DNA of 64,000 nucleotides from Streptomyces sp. V2I9. Its GTDB lineage: Bacteria; Actinomycetota; Actinomycetes; Streptomycetales; Streptomycetaceae. The translations under genes and the position numbers were made by a program. Position 1 is the first letter of the stretch, and each line of letters opens with the position of its first letter. Below the pieces are notes generated by a model, which was not told the origin of the DNA, searched no databases, and saw only the letters and a list, made by a program, of their open reading frames with translations. Of the stretch, positions 8,945 through 16,674 are shown one piece after another. The DNA is taken from assembly GCF_030817475.1 (NCBI RefSeq), contig NZ_JAUSZJ010000002.1, forward strand, positions 3,326,001-3,390,000. The letters are read 5' to 3'.

Positions 8945-9280
8945 GTGGCCGGCGACCTGAAGCACGTTACGGATGACACCTTCGACGAGGTAGTCCTCAA
9001 GAGCGCCAAGCCTGTTCTGGTGGACTTCTGGGCTGCCTGGTGCGGCCCGTGCCGCCAGATCGCCCCCTCGCTGGAGGCGATCGCGGCCGAGCACGGCGAC
9101 CAGATCGAGATCGTCAAGCTCAACATCGACGAGAACCCGGCCACCGCCGCCAAGTACGGCGTGATGTCCATCCCGACCCTGAACGTGTACCAGGGCGGCG
9201 AGGTCGCCAAGACCATCGTGGGCGCCAAGCCGAAGGCCGCGATCCTCCGCGACCTCGAAGGCTTCATCGCCCCCGCCTGA
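8945..9280 (+). CDS. trxA: Thioredoxin
   Basis: 111 residues with the classical WCGPC active site (Cys33 and Cys36), the VDFWAAWCGPC strand-helix and the conserved cis-proline segment (MSIPTLNVYQ). The GTG start is set by AAGGAGG 5 bp upstream. Cytoplasmic dithiol donor, reduced by the TrxB encoded just upstream. Transcription probably ends at the hairpin at 9315-9348, which overlaps a parS site. Confidence 0.96.
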   Translation: MAGDLKHVTDDTFDEVVLKSAKPVLVDFWAAWCGPCRQIAPSLEAIAAEHGDQIEIVKLNIDENPATAAKYGVMSIPTLNVYQGGEVAKTIVGAKPKAAILRDLEGFIAPA

Positions 9281-9305
9281 CAGCTCGGCAGCGCCACGGC
9301 GCGAT

Positions 9306-9319
9306 GTTTCACGTGAAAC
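9306..9319. other. parS: parS centromere site (after trxA)
   Basis: Perfect GTTTCACGTGAAAC, 25 bp after the trxA stop. Its right half is also the outer part of the trxA terminator stem. Confidence 0.92.
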
Positions 9320-9348
9320 GGGCCCACCCCTCAGGGTGGGCCCGTTTC
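9315..9348 (+). terminator. trxA terminator overlapping parS
   Basis: Fifteen-bp perfect inverted repeat (GAAACGGGCCCACCC / GGGTGGGCCCGTTTC) with a 4-nt loop, in the gap between convergent trxA and the GNAT gene. It probably works in both directions. The five outer bases of the left arm belong to parS. Confidence 0.85.
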
Positions 9349-9374
9349 GTATGACGCCCCTCAGCGGCCCGGCC

Positions 9375-9992
9375 TCACAGTGGGCGGAGAACCGGCTCCT
9401 TCTGGACCGCCCCCAGAAGCCGGTCGAGTGCCAACTCCACGTCCTCCTTCCAGGACAGAGTGGTCCGCAGGTTCAGCCTCAAACGGGGATGGACGGGGTG
9501 GGGCCGCACGGTCTTGAAGCCGACGGCCAGCAGATGATCTGCCGGAAGCACGCAGGAGGACGACTCCGACCGCGCGTCCCCGAACGCCTCGATCGCCTTG
9601 AACCCCCGGCGCAGCACGTCCTTGGCCACGGTCTGCACCATGACACGGCCCAGCCCCTGTCCCTGATACTCCGGGACGATCAGCCCGGTGATCAGCTGGA
9701 CGGCGTCGGGGGAGACCGGACTGGTCGGGAACGCCGTCGAGCGAGGAACGTACGCGGGCGGGGCGAAGAGCACGAAGCCGGCCGGCACATCGTCCACATA
9801 GACCACACGACCGCAGGAGCCCCACTCCAGAAGCACCGCGGAGATCCAGGCTTCCTTCTCCAGCCCCGGCTTGCCCGCCTTTACCGCGGCTTCCCCGCTG
9901 ACCGGGTCAAGCTCCCAGAAGACGCATGAGCGGCAACGCTCTGGGAGATCCGGGAGGTTGTCCAAGGTGAGTGGTACGAGTCGGCGCCCCAT
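9375..9992 (-). CDS. GNAT family N-acetyltransferase
   Basis: 205 residues. The central part shows the acetyl-CoA-binding core of the GNAT fold: a beta strand (LITGLIVPEYQGQGLGRVMV) with the Q-x-x-G-x-G/A pyrophosphate loop as QGQGLG. Length and fold fit a small-molecule or protein acetyltransferase; the substrate cannot be read from sequence. The gene is convergent with trxA and on the same strand as parBA. A gene of this kind sits between trxA and parB in other Streptomyces. Confidence 0.85.
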   Translation of the reverse strand: MGRRLVPLTLDNLPDLPERCRSCVFWELDPVSGEAAVKAGKPGLEKEAWISAVLLEWGSCGRVVYVDDVPAGFVLFAPPAYVPRSTAFPTSPVSPDAVQLITGLIVPEYQGQGLGRVMVQTVAKDVLRRGFKAIEAFGDARSESSSCVLPADHLLAVGFKTVRPHPVHPRLRLNLRTTLSWKEDVELALDRLLGAVQKEPVLRPL

Positions 9993-10129
9993 GACGGCGA
10001 TTCCTCACTTCCTCCACCCGCCGCACCACGTGCGGCTGCCAGCGTGCTCCGTTCACGGACCAGGCTGCCGACGAATCCCCCGACGGCTCCCAGGCCCAGC
10101 CCCACCGTGACAAGCCGACTGCGGCTCAC
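9881..10129 (-). CDS. Possible small membrane protein overlapping the GNAT start
   Basis: A GTG at 10129 opens an 82-codon frame whose first ~40 residues look coding. They include a glycine-rich membrane helix (LVTVGLGLGAVGGFVGSLV) and mostly G/C third positions. The last third overlaps the GNAT gene in another frame and looks like non-coding readthrough, so this may be a decayed or frameshifted short gene. AGGAGG occurs about 18 bp upstream, too far for a good ribosome site. Function unknown; annotated only because the gap between GNAT and parB is otherwise empty. Confidence 0.25.
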   Translation of the reverse strand: MSRSRLVTVGLGLGAVGGFVGSLVRERSTLAAARGAAGGGSEESPSWGADSYHSPWTTSRISQSVAAHASSGSLTRSAGKPR

Positions 10130-10234
10130 TCTTGGCAAGGTCTCCGCCCTCCTCCGAGGTCGATCACCGTGGATACGCCGTCCCAGATCGCATCGTATCC
10201 ACCCAGAGGTGATACGGACACCGAGAGAGAACAA

Positions 10235-10278
10235 AGGGCGGGTCGTGTTCCGGTCAACGCCGGAACACGACCCGCCCT
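10235..10278 (-). terminator. parAB operon terminator
   Basis: Nineteen-bp perfect inverted repeat with a 6-nt loop, 20 bp after the parB stop. On the minus strand it runs into CTTTGTTCTCTC. A strong intrinsic terminator for the parAB transcript. Confidence 0.85.
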
Positions 10279-10297
10279 CGCACAGAGCCCGCGGTGC

Positions 10298-11389
10298 TCA
10301 GCCGTCGTCCTCCTCGGACGTCTCCGCGAGCCGGCGCTCCAGCACCCGCCCCTCGCCCGGGGCGAGGCTTCCGAGAATCCGGTCCAAGTCCTCCATCGAA
10401 GCGAACTCGACGACGATCTTGCCCTTCTTCTGCCCCAGGTCGACCTTCACACGGGTCTCGAAGCGGTCGGACAGACGGGTAGCCAAGTCGGTCAGGGCCG
10501 GGGACAGGCGCCCCCCGGCCCTCGGTCCCTTGGACTTCGGAGAGCTGGACGGGCGCGAGCCCATCAACGTCACGATCTCCTCGACCGCACGCACCGAAAG
10601 ACCCTCGGCCACAATGCGGTGGGCCAGCCGGTCCTGCTCCTCGGAATCGTCCACGGACAGCAGGGCGCGGGCGTGCCCGGCTGAAAGAACACCGGCGGCG
10701 ACCCGGCGCTGCACCGGCGGCGAGAGCCTCAGGAGCCTCAAAGTGTTCGACACCTGCGGACGCGAGCGGCCGATCCGGTCAGCCAGCTCGTCATGGGTGC
10801 ACTTGAAGTCCTTGAGCAGCTGGTCGTACGCGGCAGCCTCCTCCAACGGGTTCAGCTGAGCCCGGTGAAGGTTTTCCAGCAACGCGTCCAGCAGGAGCTT
10901 CTCGTCATCCGTGGCGCGCACGATGGTGGGAATGCGCTCCAGACCCGCTTCACGACAGGCCCTCCACCTGCGCTCACCCATGATCAGCTCATAGCTGTCG
11001 GCGCCCACCTTGCGGACGACGACCGGCTGGAGCAGGCCGACTTCCTTGATGGAGACGACCAGTTCGGCCAGGGCGTCCTCGTCGAAGACCTCACGGGGCT
11101 GGCGCGGATTCGGGGTGATCGCCCCGACCGGCAGCTCGGCGAAGTAGGCACCGGACGTCCCGACACCCTGCTCGGCCCGCTTCTCAGGAGCGGACGCCGG
11201 CTCCGGCACCACCGGCGAGGACGGCAGCCCGGCGACCTTGGCCGCGGCCACCCCGCGCTCCGCTGTCAGCACCGGACCTGCGCCGGACGAGGCCGCGCCC
11301 CCGCCGGCCGCCGAGACCTGCTTCTCCTGAGGGGCGGCGGGGATCAGCGCACCGAGCCCACGTCCCAGTCCTCTACGGCGCTCACTCAC
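10298..11389 (-). CDS. parB: Chromosome partitioning protein ParB
   Basis: 363 residues. The N-terminal [13 protein letters not shown] motif, which contacts ParA, is at ~4-16. The CTPase/sliding-clamp domain has GERRWRA at ~138-144 and [14 protein letters not shown] at ~172-185, a helix-turn-helix for parS lies at ~199-222, and the C-terminal ~60 residues form the dimerisation domain. ParB loads on the parS sites in this window and, with ParA, organises and segregates origins during sporulation septation. The start overlaps the parA stop by 4 bp, so the two are translationally coupled. Confidence 0.97.
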   Translation of the reverse strand: MSERRRGLGRGLGALIPAAPQEKQVSAAGGGAASSGAGPVLTAERGVAAAKVAGLPSSPVVPEPASAPEKRAEQGVGTSGAYFAELPVGAITPNPRQPREVFDEDALAELVVSIKEVGLLQPVVVRKVGADSYELIMGERRWRACREAGLERIPTIVRATDDEKLLLDALLENLHRAQLNPLEEAAAYDQLLKDFKCTHDELADRIGRSRPQVSNTLRLLRLSPPVQRRVAAGVLSAGHARALLSVDDSEEQDRLAHRIVAEGLSVRAVEEIVTLMGSRPSSSPKSKGPRAGGRLSPALTDLATRLSDRFETRVKVDLGQKKGKIVVEFASMEDLDRILGSLAPGEGRVLERRLAETSEEDDG

Positions 11390-12462
11390 TGCATGCCCTC
11401 CGAAATGTTCTGCTGGCTGTTCTGATTGCTCGTGTGGGCGGGCTGAGCCTCGTAGTGCACCCCGACGCCCCGCAGAGCGATTTCGCGGGCGGCTTCGAGG
11501 TACGAGAGCGACCCGCTGGATCCCGGGTCATAGGTCAGGACGGTCTGCCCGTAGCTGGGCGCCTCCGAGATGCGCACCGACCGCGGAATGCTCGTCCGCA
11601 GCACCTCCTTGCCGAAGTGGGTGCGAACCTCCTCGGCGACCTGGGAGGCGAGCCTCGTCCGACCGTCGTACATCGTCAGCAGAATCGTCGAGACGTGCAG
11701 TTCCGGGTTCAGATGAGCCCGCACCAGGTCGACGTTGCGCAGCAGCTGCCCCAAGCCTTCCAGTGCGTAGTACTCGCACTGGATGGGGATCAGCACCTCG
11801 GCTCCCGCCACCAGGGCGTTCACCGTCAGCAGACCCAACGAGGGCGGGCAGTCGATGAGGATGTAGTCCAGCGGCTGCTCGTACGCCTGGATGGCCCGCT
11901 GCAGGCGGCTCTCCCGCGCCACGAGCGAGACCAGTTCGATCTCCGCACCGGCGAGATCGATGGTGGCGGGGGCGCAGAAGAGACCCTCCACGTCCGGTAC
12001 GGGCTGAACCACCTCGGAGAGGGGGCGGCTGTCCACCAAGACGTCATAGATCGAGGGGACGTCGGCGTGGTGATCGATCCCCAGAGCCGTCGAGGCGTTG
12101 CCCTGTGGGTCGAGGTCGACCACCAGAACGCGGGCGCCATGAAGAGCAAGAGAAGCGGCAAGGTTGACCGTCGTGGTCGTCTTGCCGACCCCGCCCTTCT
12201 GGTTGGCCACCACCATGACGCGGGTGCGGTCAGGGCGGGGCAGCCCTTCGCCGGCGCGGCCGAGGGCCTCGACCGCCAGCTGAGCGGCACGGCCGATGGG
12301 GGTGTCGCCCATCGGCGGCGGTGTTTCACGTGAAACACCCTCACCCAGGGACTCGGTTCGGGGACCGGGGACCGGGTCGGTCATCGGTCCCGCGATGTTG
12401 GCGTCGGACCGCAAGGATTCACTCTCCTCGACTTCAGGCTCGCAATGAACAGAGCCTGCCAT
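11386..12462 (-). CDS. parA: Chromosome partitioning ATPase ParA
   Basis: 358 residues from the ATG at 12462. ParA/MinD-type deviant Walker A KGGVGKTT is at ~89-96, Walker B-like [14 protein letters not shown] follows, and switch II reads [12 protein letters not shown]. ParA polymerises in aerial hyphae and positions ParB-parS complexes. The frame stays open upstream to an ATG at 12642 (418 residues). I prefer 12462 because the extra stretch holds two DnaA boxes and a parS site and its translation is unstructured and Arg/Ser-rich, but this is not proven. Residues 43-47 (Val-Ser-Arg-Glu-Thr) are encoded by a parS site. Confidence 0.93.
   Translation of the reverse strand: MAGSVHCEPEVEESESLRSDANIAGPMTDPVPGPRTESLGEGVSRETPPPMGDTPIGRAAQLAVEALGRAGEGLPRPDRTRVMVVANQKGGVGKTTTTVNLAASLALHGARVLVVDLDPQGNASTALGIDHHADVPSIYDVLVDSRPLSEVVQPVPDVEGLFCAPATIDLAGAEIELVSLVARESRLQRAIQAYEQPLDYILIDCPPSLGLLTVNALVAGAEVLIPIQCEYYALEGLGQLLRNVDLVRAHLNPELHVSTILLTMYDGRTRLASQVAEEVRTHFGKEVLRTSIPRSVRISEAPSYGQTVLTYDPGSSGSLSYLEAAREIALRGVGVHYEAQPAHTSNQNSQQNISEGMQ
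12323..12336. other. parS: parS centromere site (inside parA)
   Basis: Perfect GTTTCACGTGAAAC within parA codons 43-47, at the centre of a 20-bp perfect palindrome (12320-12339). Confidence 0.92.
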
Positions 12463-12498
12463 GCTTTCGGGGTCGTGAACCAGCGAGGCCCGCTGTTC

Positions 12499-12525
12499 TG
12501 TGGATGAATCCGTGCGTGTGGACAA
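12499..12525 (-). promoter_or_regulatory. Two DnaA boxes upstream of parA
   Basis: TCATCCACA (12499-12507) and perfect TTGTCCACA (12517-12525), both on the minus strand, 37-63 bp upstream of the preferred parA start. They could let DnaA influence parAB expression or act as titration sites. Confidence 0.6.
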
Positions 12526-12608
12526 CTCGGCCACCCGTCCGGGCTTGCGGTCGCGCGGCGTGGCGGACGCACGCCCGCGCCCGATGATTCCCTGCAGCAG
12601 AGAGCGAC

Positions 12609-12622
12609 GTTTCACGTGAAAC
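12609..12622. other. parS: parS centromere site (upstream of parA)
   Basis: Perfect GTTTCACGTGAAAC about 150 bp upstream of the preferred parA start, so ParB could autoregulate its own operon. If the longer parA start were used it would lie within codons 7-11. Confidence 0.92.
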
Positions 12623-12786
12623 ACGATGCCCCTGCGCGGCAACTAGCAGGCCACGACACTCCGCGATGAGGGGGGATCGCCACTTTCCGGCAGAAACGCT
12701 GCTAAGTGGCCCAACCGGTAACGAAGCCCGCATATCTGCCTCGACCGATCGCCTCCGCAGGACGGCGGCGCGGGCCTACGACGCCC

Positions 12787-13503
12787 TCAGCGACGCCTAC
12801 GGGTGCGCCCCGTGCGGGCGGCCTTGGCCCTCTTTGCGGCGAACCTCACACCACCCGGACTCTCGCCCACCACGACACGGACCACGGTGGACAGCGGGTC
12901 GACCACACCTTCTCCGATCTGGAGCACTTCGGTCTCCACCACGCCGAGTTTGCTCAGCGCCGCCCTGGCACCGTTGAGTTCCTCCTCGGCGGTGTCGCCC
13001 TTGAGCGCGAGCATCTCGCCGTAGGGCCTCAACAGGGGCACGCCCCAGCCCGCGAGCCGGTCCAGCGGCGCCACCGCACGCGCGGTCACCACCTGCACCG
13101 GCTGCAGCGTGCCCAGCACCTCTTCGGCCCGCCCACGTACGACCGTCACATGGTCCAGGCCCAGCAGTTCGACGACCTCCTGGAGGAAGTTCGTCCGCCG
13201 GAGCAGCGGCTCCAGCAGCGTGATCTTGAGATCCGGGCGTACCAGCGCGAGCGGAATGCCGGGCAGGCCCGCGCCCGAGCCCACATCGCAGACGGTGACC
13301 CCCTCGGGCACGACCTCGGAGAGCACGGCACAGTTCAGCAGGTGCCGCTCCCAGAGCCGGGGAACCTCACGCGGCCCGATCAGGCCACGCTTGACTCCGG
13401 CATCCGCCAGCAGTTCGGCGTACCGGACAGCCTCCGGGAAGAGCTCTCCGAACACCGCCTGCGCCTCCGCAGGTGCCTGGGGAAGCTCTGCTGCCTCCGT
13501 CAC
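12787..13503 (-). CDS. rsmG: 16S rRNA (guanine(527)-N7)-methyltransferase RsmG (GidB)
   Basis: 238 residues. The SAM-binding motif [16 protein letters not shown] is at ~71-86, and [14 protein letters not shown] and VVRGRAEE follow in the order typical of RsmG. The enzyme methylates G527 of 16S rRNA in the streptomycin-binding region, and its loss gives low-level streptomycin resistance. The GTG start at 13503 has GAAGGAC upstream. It lies between jag and parA in the usual bacterial oriC order. The C-terminus ends in a basic tail (RTGRTRRRR). Confidence 0.96.
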   Translation of the reverse strand: MTEAAELPQAPAEAQAVFGELFPEAVRYAELLADAGVKRGLIGPREVPRLWERHLLNCAVLSEVVPEGVTVCDVGSGAGLPGIPLALVRPDLKITLLEPLLRRTNFLQEVVELLGLDHVTVVRGRAEEVLGTLQPVQVVTARAVAPLDRLAGWGVPLLRPYGEMLALKGDTAEEELNGARAALSKLGVVETEVLQIGEGVVDPLSTVVRVVVGESPGGVRFAAKRAKAARTGRTRRRR

Positions 13504-13567
13504 GGGGGACCGTCCTTCCGTACCGCCCTAGGGCCTGTCTGGTGGCCGACTATCAAGCTGACACATG

Positions 13568-13595
13568 CGGCCCCGCCTGCGAACAGACGGGGCCG
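13568..13595 (-). terminator. Hairpin between jag and rsmG
   Basis: Perfect 8-bp inverted repeat CGGCCCCG / CGGGGCCG with a 12-nt spacer that can extend pairing past one mismatch. It sits 18 bp after the jag stop on the minus strand. No T-tract; a likely terminator or attenuator. Confidence 0.5.
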
Positions 13596-13612
13596 ACAGT
13601 ACAAGGGTCCGG

Positions 13613-14128
13613 TCAGGCCGGGAGTACGACGACGAAGCGCTGCGGCTCCTCGCCCTCCGACTCGCTCCGGAGGCCGGCGGCGGCGATCGCGTCGTGCACG
13701 ACCTTGCGCTCGAACGGCGTCATCGGGTCCAGCTTCACCGGTTGGCCCGAGCTCTTGACCTCGGTCGCGGCCTTGGCACCCAGCTCCGCGAGGACCGCGC
13801 GCTTCTTGGCCCGGAAGCCGCCGATGTCCAGCATCAGCCGGCTGCGGTCGCGGGTCTCCCGGTGAACGGCCAGCCGCGTCAGCTCCTGGAGCGCCTCCAG
13901 GACCTCACCGTCGCGGCCCACGAGCTTCTGGAGGTCGCGTGCCGACTCGCTGATGATCGACACTGCGGCCCGGTCCGCCTCGACGTCCATGTCGATGTCG
14001 CCGTCGAGGTCGGCGATGTCGAGCAGGCCCTCAAGGTAGTCGGCTGCGATCTCACCCTCCTGCTCCAGGCGGGTCAGGGTGTCGCTGCCGGCCTCGGTGG
14101 GCGCCGTGGAGGTGGTGCCTTCCGTCAC
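13613..14128 (-). CDS. jag: Jag / KhpB RNA-binding protein (KH and R3H domains)
   Basis: 171 residues, GTG start. An acidic, Thr-rich N-terminus is followed by a KH-II domain (DIDMDVEADRAAVSIISES, then GRDGEVLEALQELTRLAVHR) and a C-terminal R3H domain (LDPMTPFERKVVHDAIAAA). Jag/KhpB proteins bind RNA and influence cell elongation and division. The gene nearly always lies between yidC and rsmG, as here, only 14 bp from the yidC stop, which suggests co-transcription. Confidence 0.93.
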   Translation of the reverse strand: MTEGTTSTAPTEAGSDTLTRLEQEGEIAADYLEGLLDIADLDGDIDMDVEADRAAVSIISESARDLQKLVGRDGEVLEALQELTRLAVHRETRDRSRLMLDIGGFRAKKRAVLAELGAKAATEVKSSGQPVKLDPMTPFERKVVHDAIAAAGLRSESEGEEPQRFVVVLPA

Positions 14129-14142
14129 GGATGGACTCCTTC

Positions 14143-15405
14143 TTACTTCTTGGACGGGTGCTTGGGCCGCTGCGGGCCCTTGCGCTGTCCGGACTTGGCT
14201 TGGCGTGAGGAGCCGGAGGCGGGCTTGTCCGCCGACTTCGGCTTGCTGTCCTGCGGTGCGTCCTGCTTCTGGAGCGAGGTCTTGGAACCGGTCTCCGAGG
14301 ATGCCGTGTCCTTGGCCCCCGCAGTCGCGTGGCCGGTGGTCTGACGCTTCGCCTTGGTCTGGCGCTTGGGCTGCTGACGCTTGTGCGCCTGGCTCTCGGC
14401 GTCGGTGACCGCGGTCTCGCTCTTCTGCACCGTGCCGTCCTCCTGGGCCGCGAGACCCAGCTTGGCGAGGCCGGTGATGAACTTGCGCTCGATGTCGTTG
14501 CGGTCGGCACCCTTGGCGACGATCGCCTTGACCATCTTGCGCCGGGTGCGGCCCCGCACCTCGCCGTGGGAGGTCACGCTCTTGAGGAGTCGCTGGAGGT
14601 ACGCGTCCTGCGCCTTGCTGCCCGGCGTCGGGTTCTGGTTGATCACGTACATCTGCTGACCCATGGTCCAGACGTTGGTGGTCAGCCAGTACACGAGGAC
14701 ACCGACGGGGAAGTTGATGCCCATGACGGCGAAGATGACCGGGAAGATGTACATCAGCATCTTCTGCTGCTGCATGTACGGGGTCTTCACCGTCAGGTCG
14801 ACGTTCTTCGTCATCAGCTGGCGCTGGGTGAAGAACTGCGAGGCCGACATCATGATGATCATGATCGCGGTGACGATCCGGACGTCCAGCAGGTCGGCGT
14901 TGAGCGAGGCGACCTTGTCGGCACTGTCCATGAACTTGGCGGCCAGCGGGGCGCCGAAGATGTGCGCCTCACGCGCGCTGTCCAGGAGGTCCTGGTTGAT
15001 CGCACCGATCTTCTTGCCCGAGGCGATGGACGACAGCACGTGGTACAGGGCGAAGAAGAACGGGGACTGCGCCAGGATGGGAAGGCACGAGGAGAGCGGG
15101 TTCGTACCCGTCTCCTTGTACAGCTTCATCATCTCTTCGGACTGACGCTGCTTGTCGTTCTTGTAGCGCTCCTGGATCGCCTTCATCTTCGGCTGGAGCA
15201 CCTGCATGTTGCGGGTCGACTTGATCTGCTTCACGAAGAGCGGGATCAGGCAGATCCGGATCAGCACCACCAGGGACACGATCGACAGGCCCCAGGCCCA
15301 GCCGGAGTCATCGCCGAAGAGCGCCCCGTAGATCTTGTGGAACTGGACGATGATCCATGAGACAGGTGTGGTGATAAAGCTGAACAGACTGGCAATCGTG
15401 TCCAC
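14143..15405 (-). CDS. yidC: Membrane protein insertase YidC
   Basis: 420 residues. The N-terminus begins with a membrane segment ([20 protein letters not shown]). The 60K inner membrane protein core follows, with [20 protein letters not shown], a cytoplasmic coiled hairpin ([19 protein letters not shown]) and further helices. The last ~130 residues are a basic, Lys/Gln/Ser-rich cytoplasmic tail that probably contacts the ribosome. YidC inserts membrane proteins alone or with SecYEG. It is part of the rpmH-rnpA-yidD-yidC-jag cluster. Confidence 0.96.
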   Translation of the reverse strand: MDTIASLFSFITTPVSWIIVQFHKIYGALFGDDSGWAWGLSIVSLVVLIRICLIPLFVKQIKSTRNMQVLQPKMKAIQERYKNDKQRQSEEMMKLYKETGTNPLSSCLPILAQSPFFFALYHVLSSIASGKKIGAINQDLLDSAREAHIFGAPLAAKFMDSADKVASLNADLLDVRIVTAIMIIMMSASQFFTQRQLMTKNVDLTVKTPYMQQQKMLMYIFPVIFAVMGINFPVGVLVYWLTTNVWTMGQQMYVINQNPTPGSKAQDAYLQRLLKSVTSHGEVRGRTRRKMVKAIVAKGADRNDIERKFITGLAKLGLAAQEDGTVQKSETAVTDAESQAHKRQQPKRQTKAKRQTTGHATAGAKDTASSETGSKTSLQKQDAPQDSKPKSADKPASGSSRQAKSGQRKGPQRPKHPSKK

Positions 15406-15408
15406 TAA

Positions 15409-15768
15409 TCAGGCTCCTTGAGCATTGGGCGAGGTCTCTGCGGCCGGGCTCGGAGGCTCGGATACCGAACTCCCGGGCCGCACATCAGCGGCGGACTCCC
15501 CGCCCTTGTGGCCGCGCAGGGCGTTGCGCAGCAGCTCGTGCCACCGCGGACGCCTGCGAGGCGGAACATGATCCACGCCACCGGGCGACCACGGGTTGCA
15601 CCGCAGGATGCGCCAGGCCGTCAGCGCTGTTCCCTTGATGGCACCGTGCCTGTCGATCGACGTATATCCATAGTGGGAACACGACGGGTAATAGCGGCAG
15701 ACAGGACCGAGGAGTGGACTGATCGTCCACTGATACAGCTTGATGAGAGCAAGCAGCGGGTACTTCAT
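15409..15768 (-). CDS. yidD: Membrane protein insertion efficiency factor YidD
   Basis: 119 residues. The family core is intact: [21 protein letters not shown], then [19 protein letters not shown] and [18 protein letters not shown], with conserved cysteines and the NPW motif. YidD is a small membrane-associated protein that assists YidC. The C-terminal ~45 residues are a low-complexity Ser/Pro/Glu extension. It overlaps rnpA by 4 bp and ends 4 bp before the yidC start, so it is tightly operonic. Confidence 0.95.
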   Translation of the reverse strand: MKYPLLALIKLYQWTISPLLGPVCRYYPSCSHYGYTSIDRHGAIKGTALTAWRILRCNPWSPGGVDHVPPRRRPRWHELLRNALRGHKGGESAADVRPGSSVSEPPSPAAETSPNAQGA

Positions 15769-16136
15769 CGCGCGCCCCCTCCCAGCAGCCGCTGAAGAGC
15801 GGCGTCCAGGTCTCGGGCCAGCTGTGCATGGTCGGCGTCGCCCGCACCGGGCAGCGCCCGTACGACAACAAGGCTACCGGGGGGCAGCTGAGCCAGCCGG
15901 TCGCAGACCAGGTGGCGAAGCTTCCGCTTCACCGCGGTGCGGACGACGGCTCCCCCCACGGCCTTGCTGACAACGAAACCCGCACGCGGCGGGGGAACAC
16001 TCTCCCCCGACACGTGCGGGTCCGTTGCACCGCTGCGTAGATGGACGACGAGCAGCGGACGTCCGGCTCGACGTCCTCGTCGTACCGCGGTCGCGAAGTC
16101 CTCGCGCCGCCTCAGCCGATTCTCGGTAGGCAGCAC
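15765..16136 (-). CDS. rnpA: Ribonuclease P protein component
   Basis: 123 residues from the GTG at 16136 (the [19 protein letters not shown]-terminus is the usual start). The protein subunit binds RNase P RNA and tRNA 5' leaders. The phenylalanine/arginine entry helix and the central [10 protein letters not shown] strand are present. Oddity: the normally near-invariant R-N-x-x-K-R helix reads R-T-A-V-K-R, so the Asn is replaced by Thr. The gene lies about 20 bp downstream of rpmH and overlaps yidD. Confidence 0.95.
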   Translation of the reverse strand: MLPTENRLRRREDFATAVRRGRRAGRPLLVVHLRSGATDPHVSGESVPPPRAGFVVSKAVGGAVVRTAVKRKLRHLVCDRLAQLPPGSLVVVRALPGAGDADHAQLARDLDAALQRLLGGGAR

Positions 16137-16155
16137 GTCATGGACCTGTAAGCGA

Positions 16156-16293
16156 TCAGGCGGACAGGCTGCTGCGGCCCTTGCCACGGCGGTTCGCGAG
16201 AATCGCGCGGCCGGCACGGGTACGCATGCGCAGACGGAAGCCGTGGGTCTTGGCGCGACGGCGGTTGTTCGGCTGGAAGGTGCGCTTGCTCAC
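16156..16293 (-). CDS. rpmH: 50S ribosomal protein L34
   Basis: 45 residues, very basic, with the invariant L34 sequence: starts [19 protein letters not shown], ends [11 protein letters not shown] start at 16293. First gene of the rpmH-rnpA-yidD-yidC-jag cluster, divergent from dnaA across a 381-bp intergenic region that contains a perfect DnaA box. Confidence 0.98.
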
Positions 16294-16674
16294 TCGGGGG
16301 CTCCAGAAATGATGTGTGTCTTGGCGGGACATCGCCTGGCTGTCACCGTGCGCCCACGAGGAACTCGCGTAAACGCCTTAGTGCACCGCTTCACAATCAC
16401 AGATCGTGATCTTTGCCCATCGGAGGCAGGCGGCAGCAGCCATCGACAACTCGACCTGGTCACGGTACGCGCGGCTGCGCCATCCGGTCAAACCGGCCTC
16501 ACGCGAGGCCTCATTGTGCACAGCCTGTGGACAACAACTTGAACCGTGCGGGTCGGCCTGACTACCGTGGCTGAACTCCGGTTCCTTTCCTTCCCGACTG
16601 CCGGGCCTCACCCGACCCGACCCATCCCGTCCCGAGAACCACACATTCGTGGGACATGCGAGAGAGCGTGCCTT
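16294..16674. promoter_or_regulatory. Divergent rpmH/dnaA promoter region with a DnaA box
   Basis: 381 bp without a gene. A perfect TTGTCCACA on the minus strand (16526-16534) lies about 140 bp upstream of the dnaA GTG, next to GTGCACAG. DnaA autoregulation through boxes in its own promoter is established in Streptomyces and many bacteria. I cannot place the transcription starts. Confidence 0.75.

Noticed and set aside
12463..12642. The 60-residue N-terminal extension of ParA
   Set aside because: Open but overlaps two DnaA boxes and a parS, has no structure and no clear ribosome site; kept only as an alternative start.
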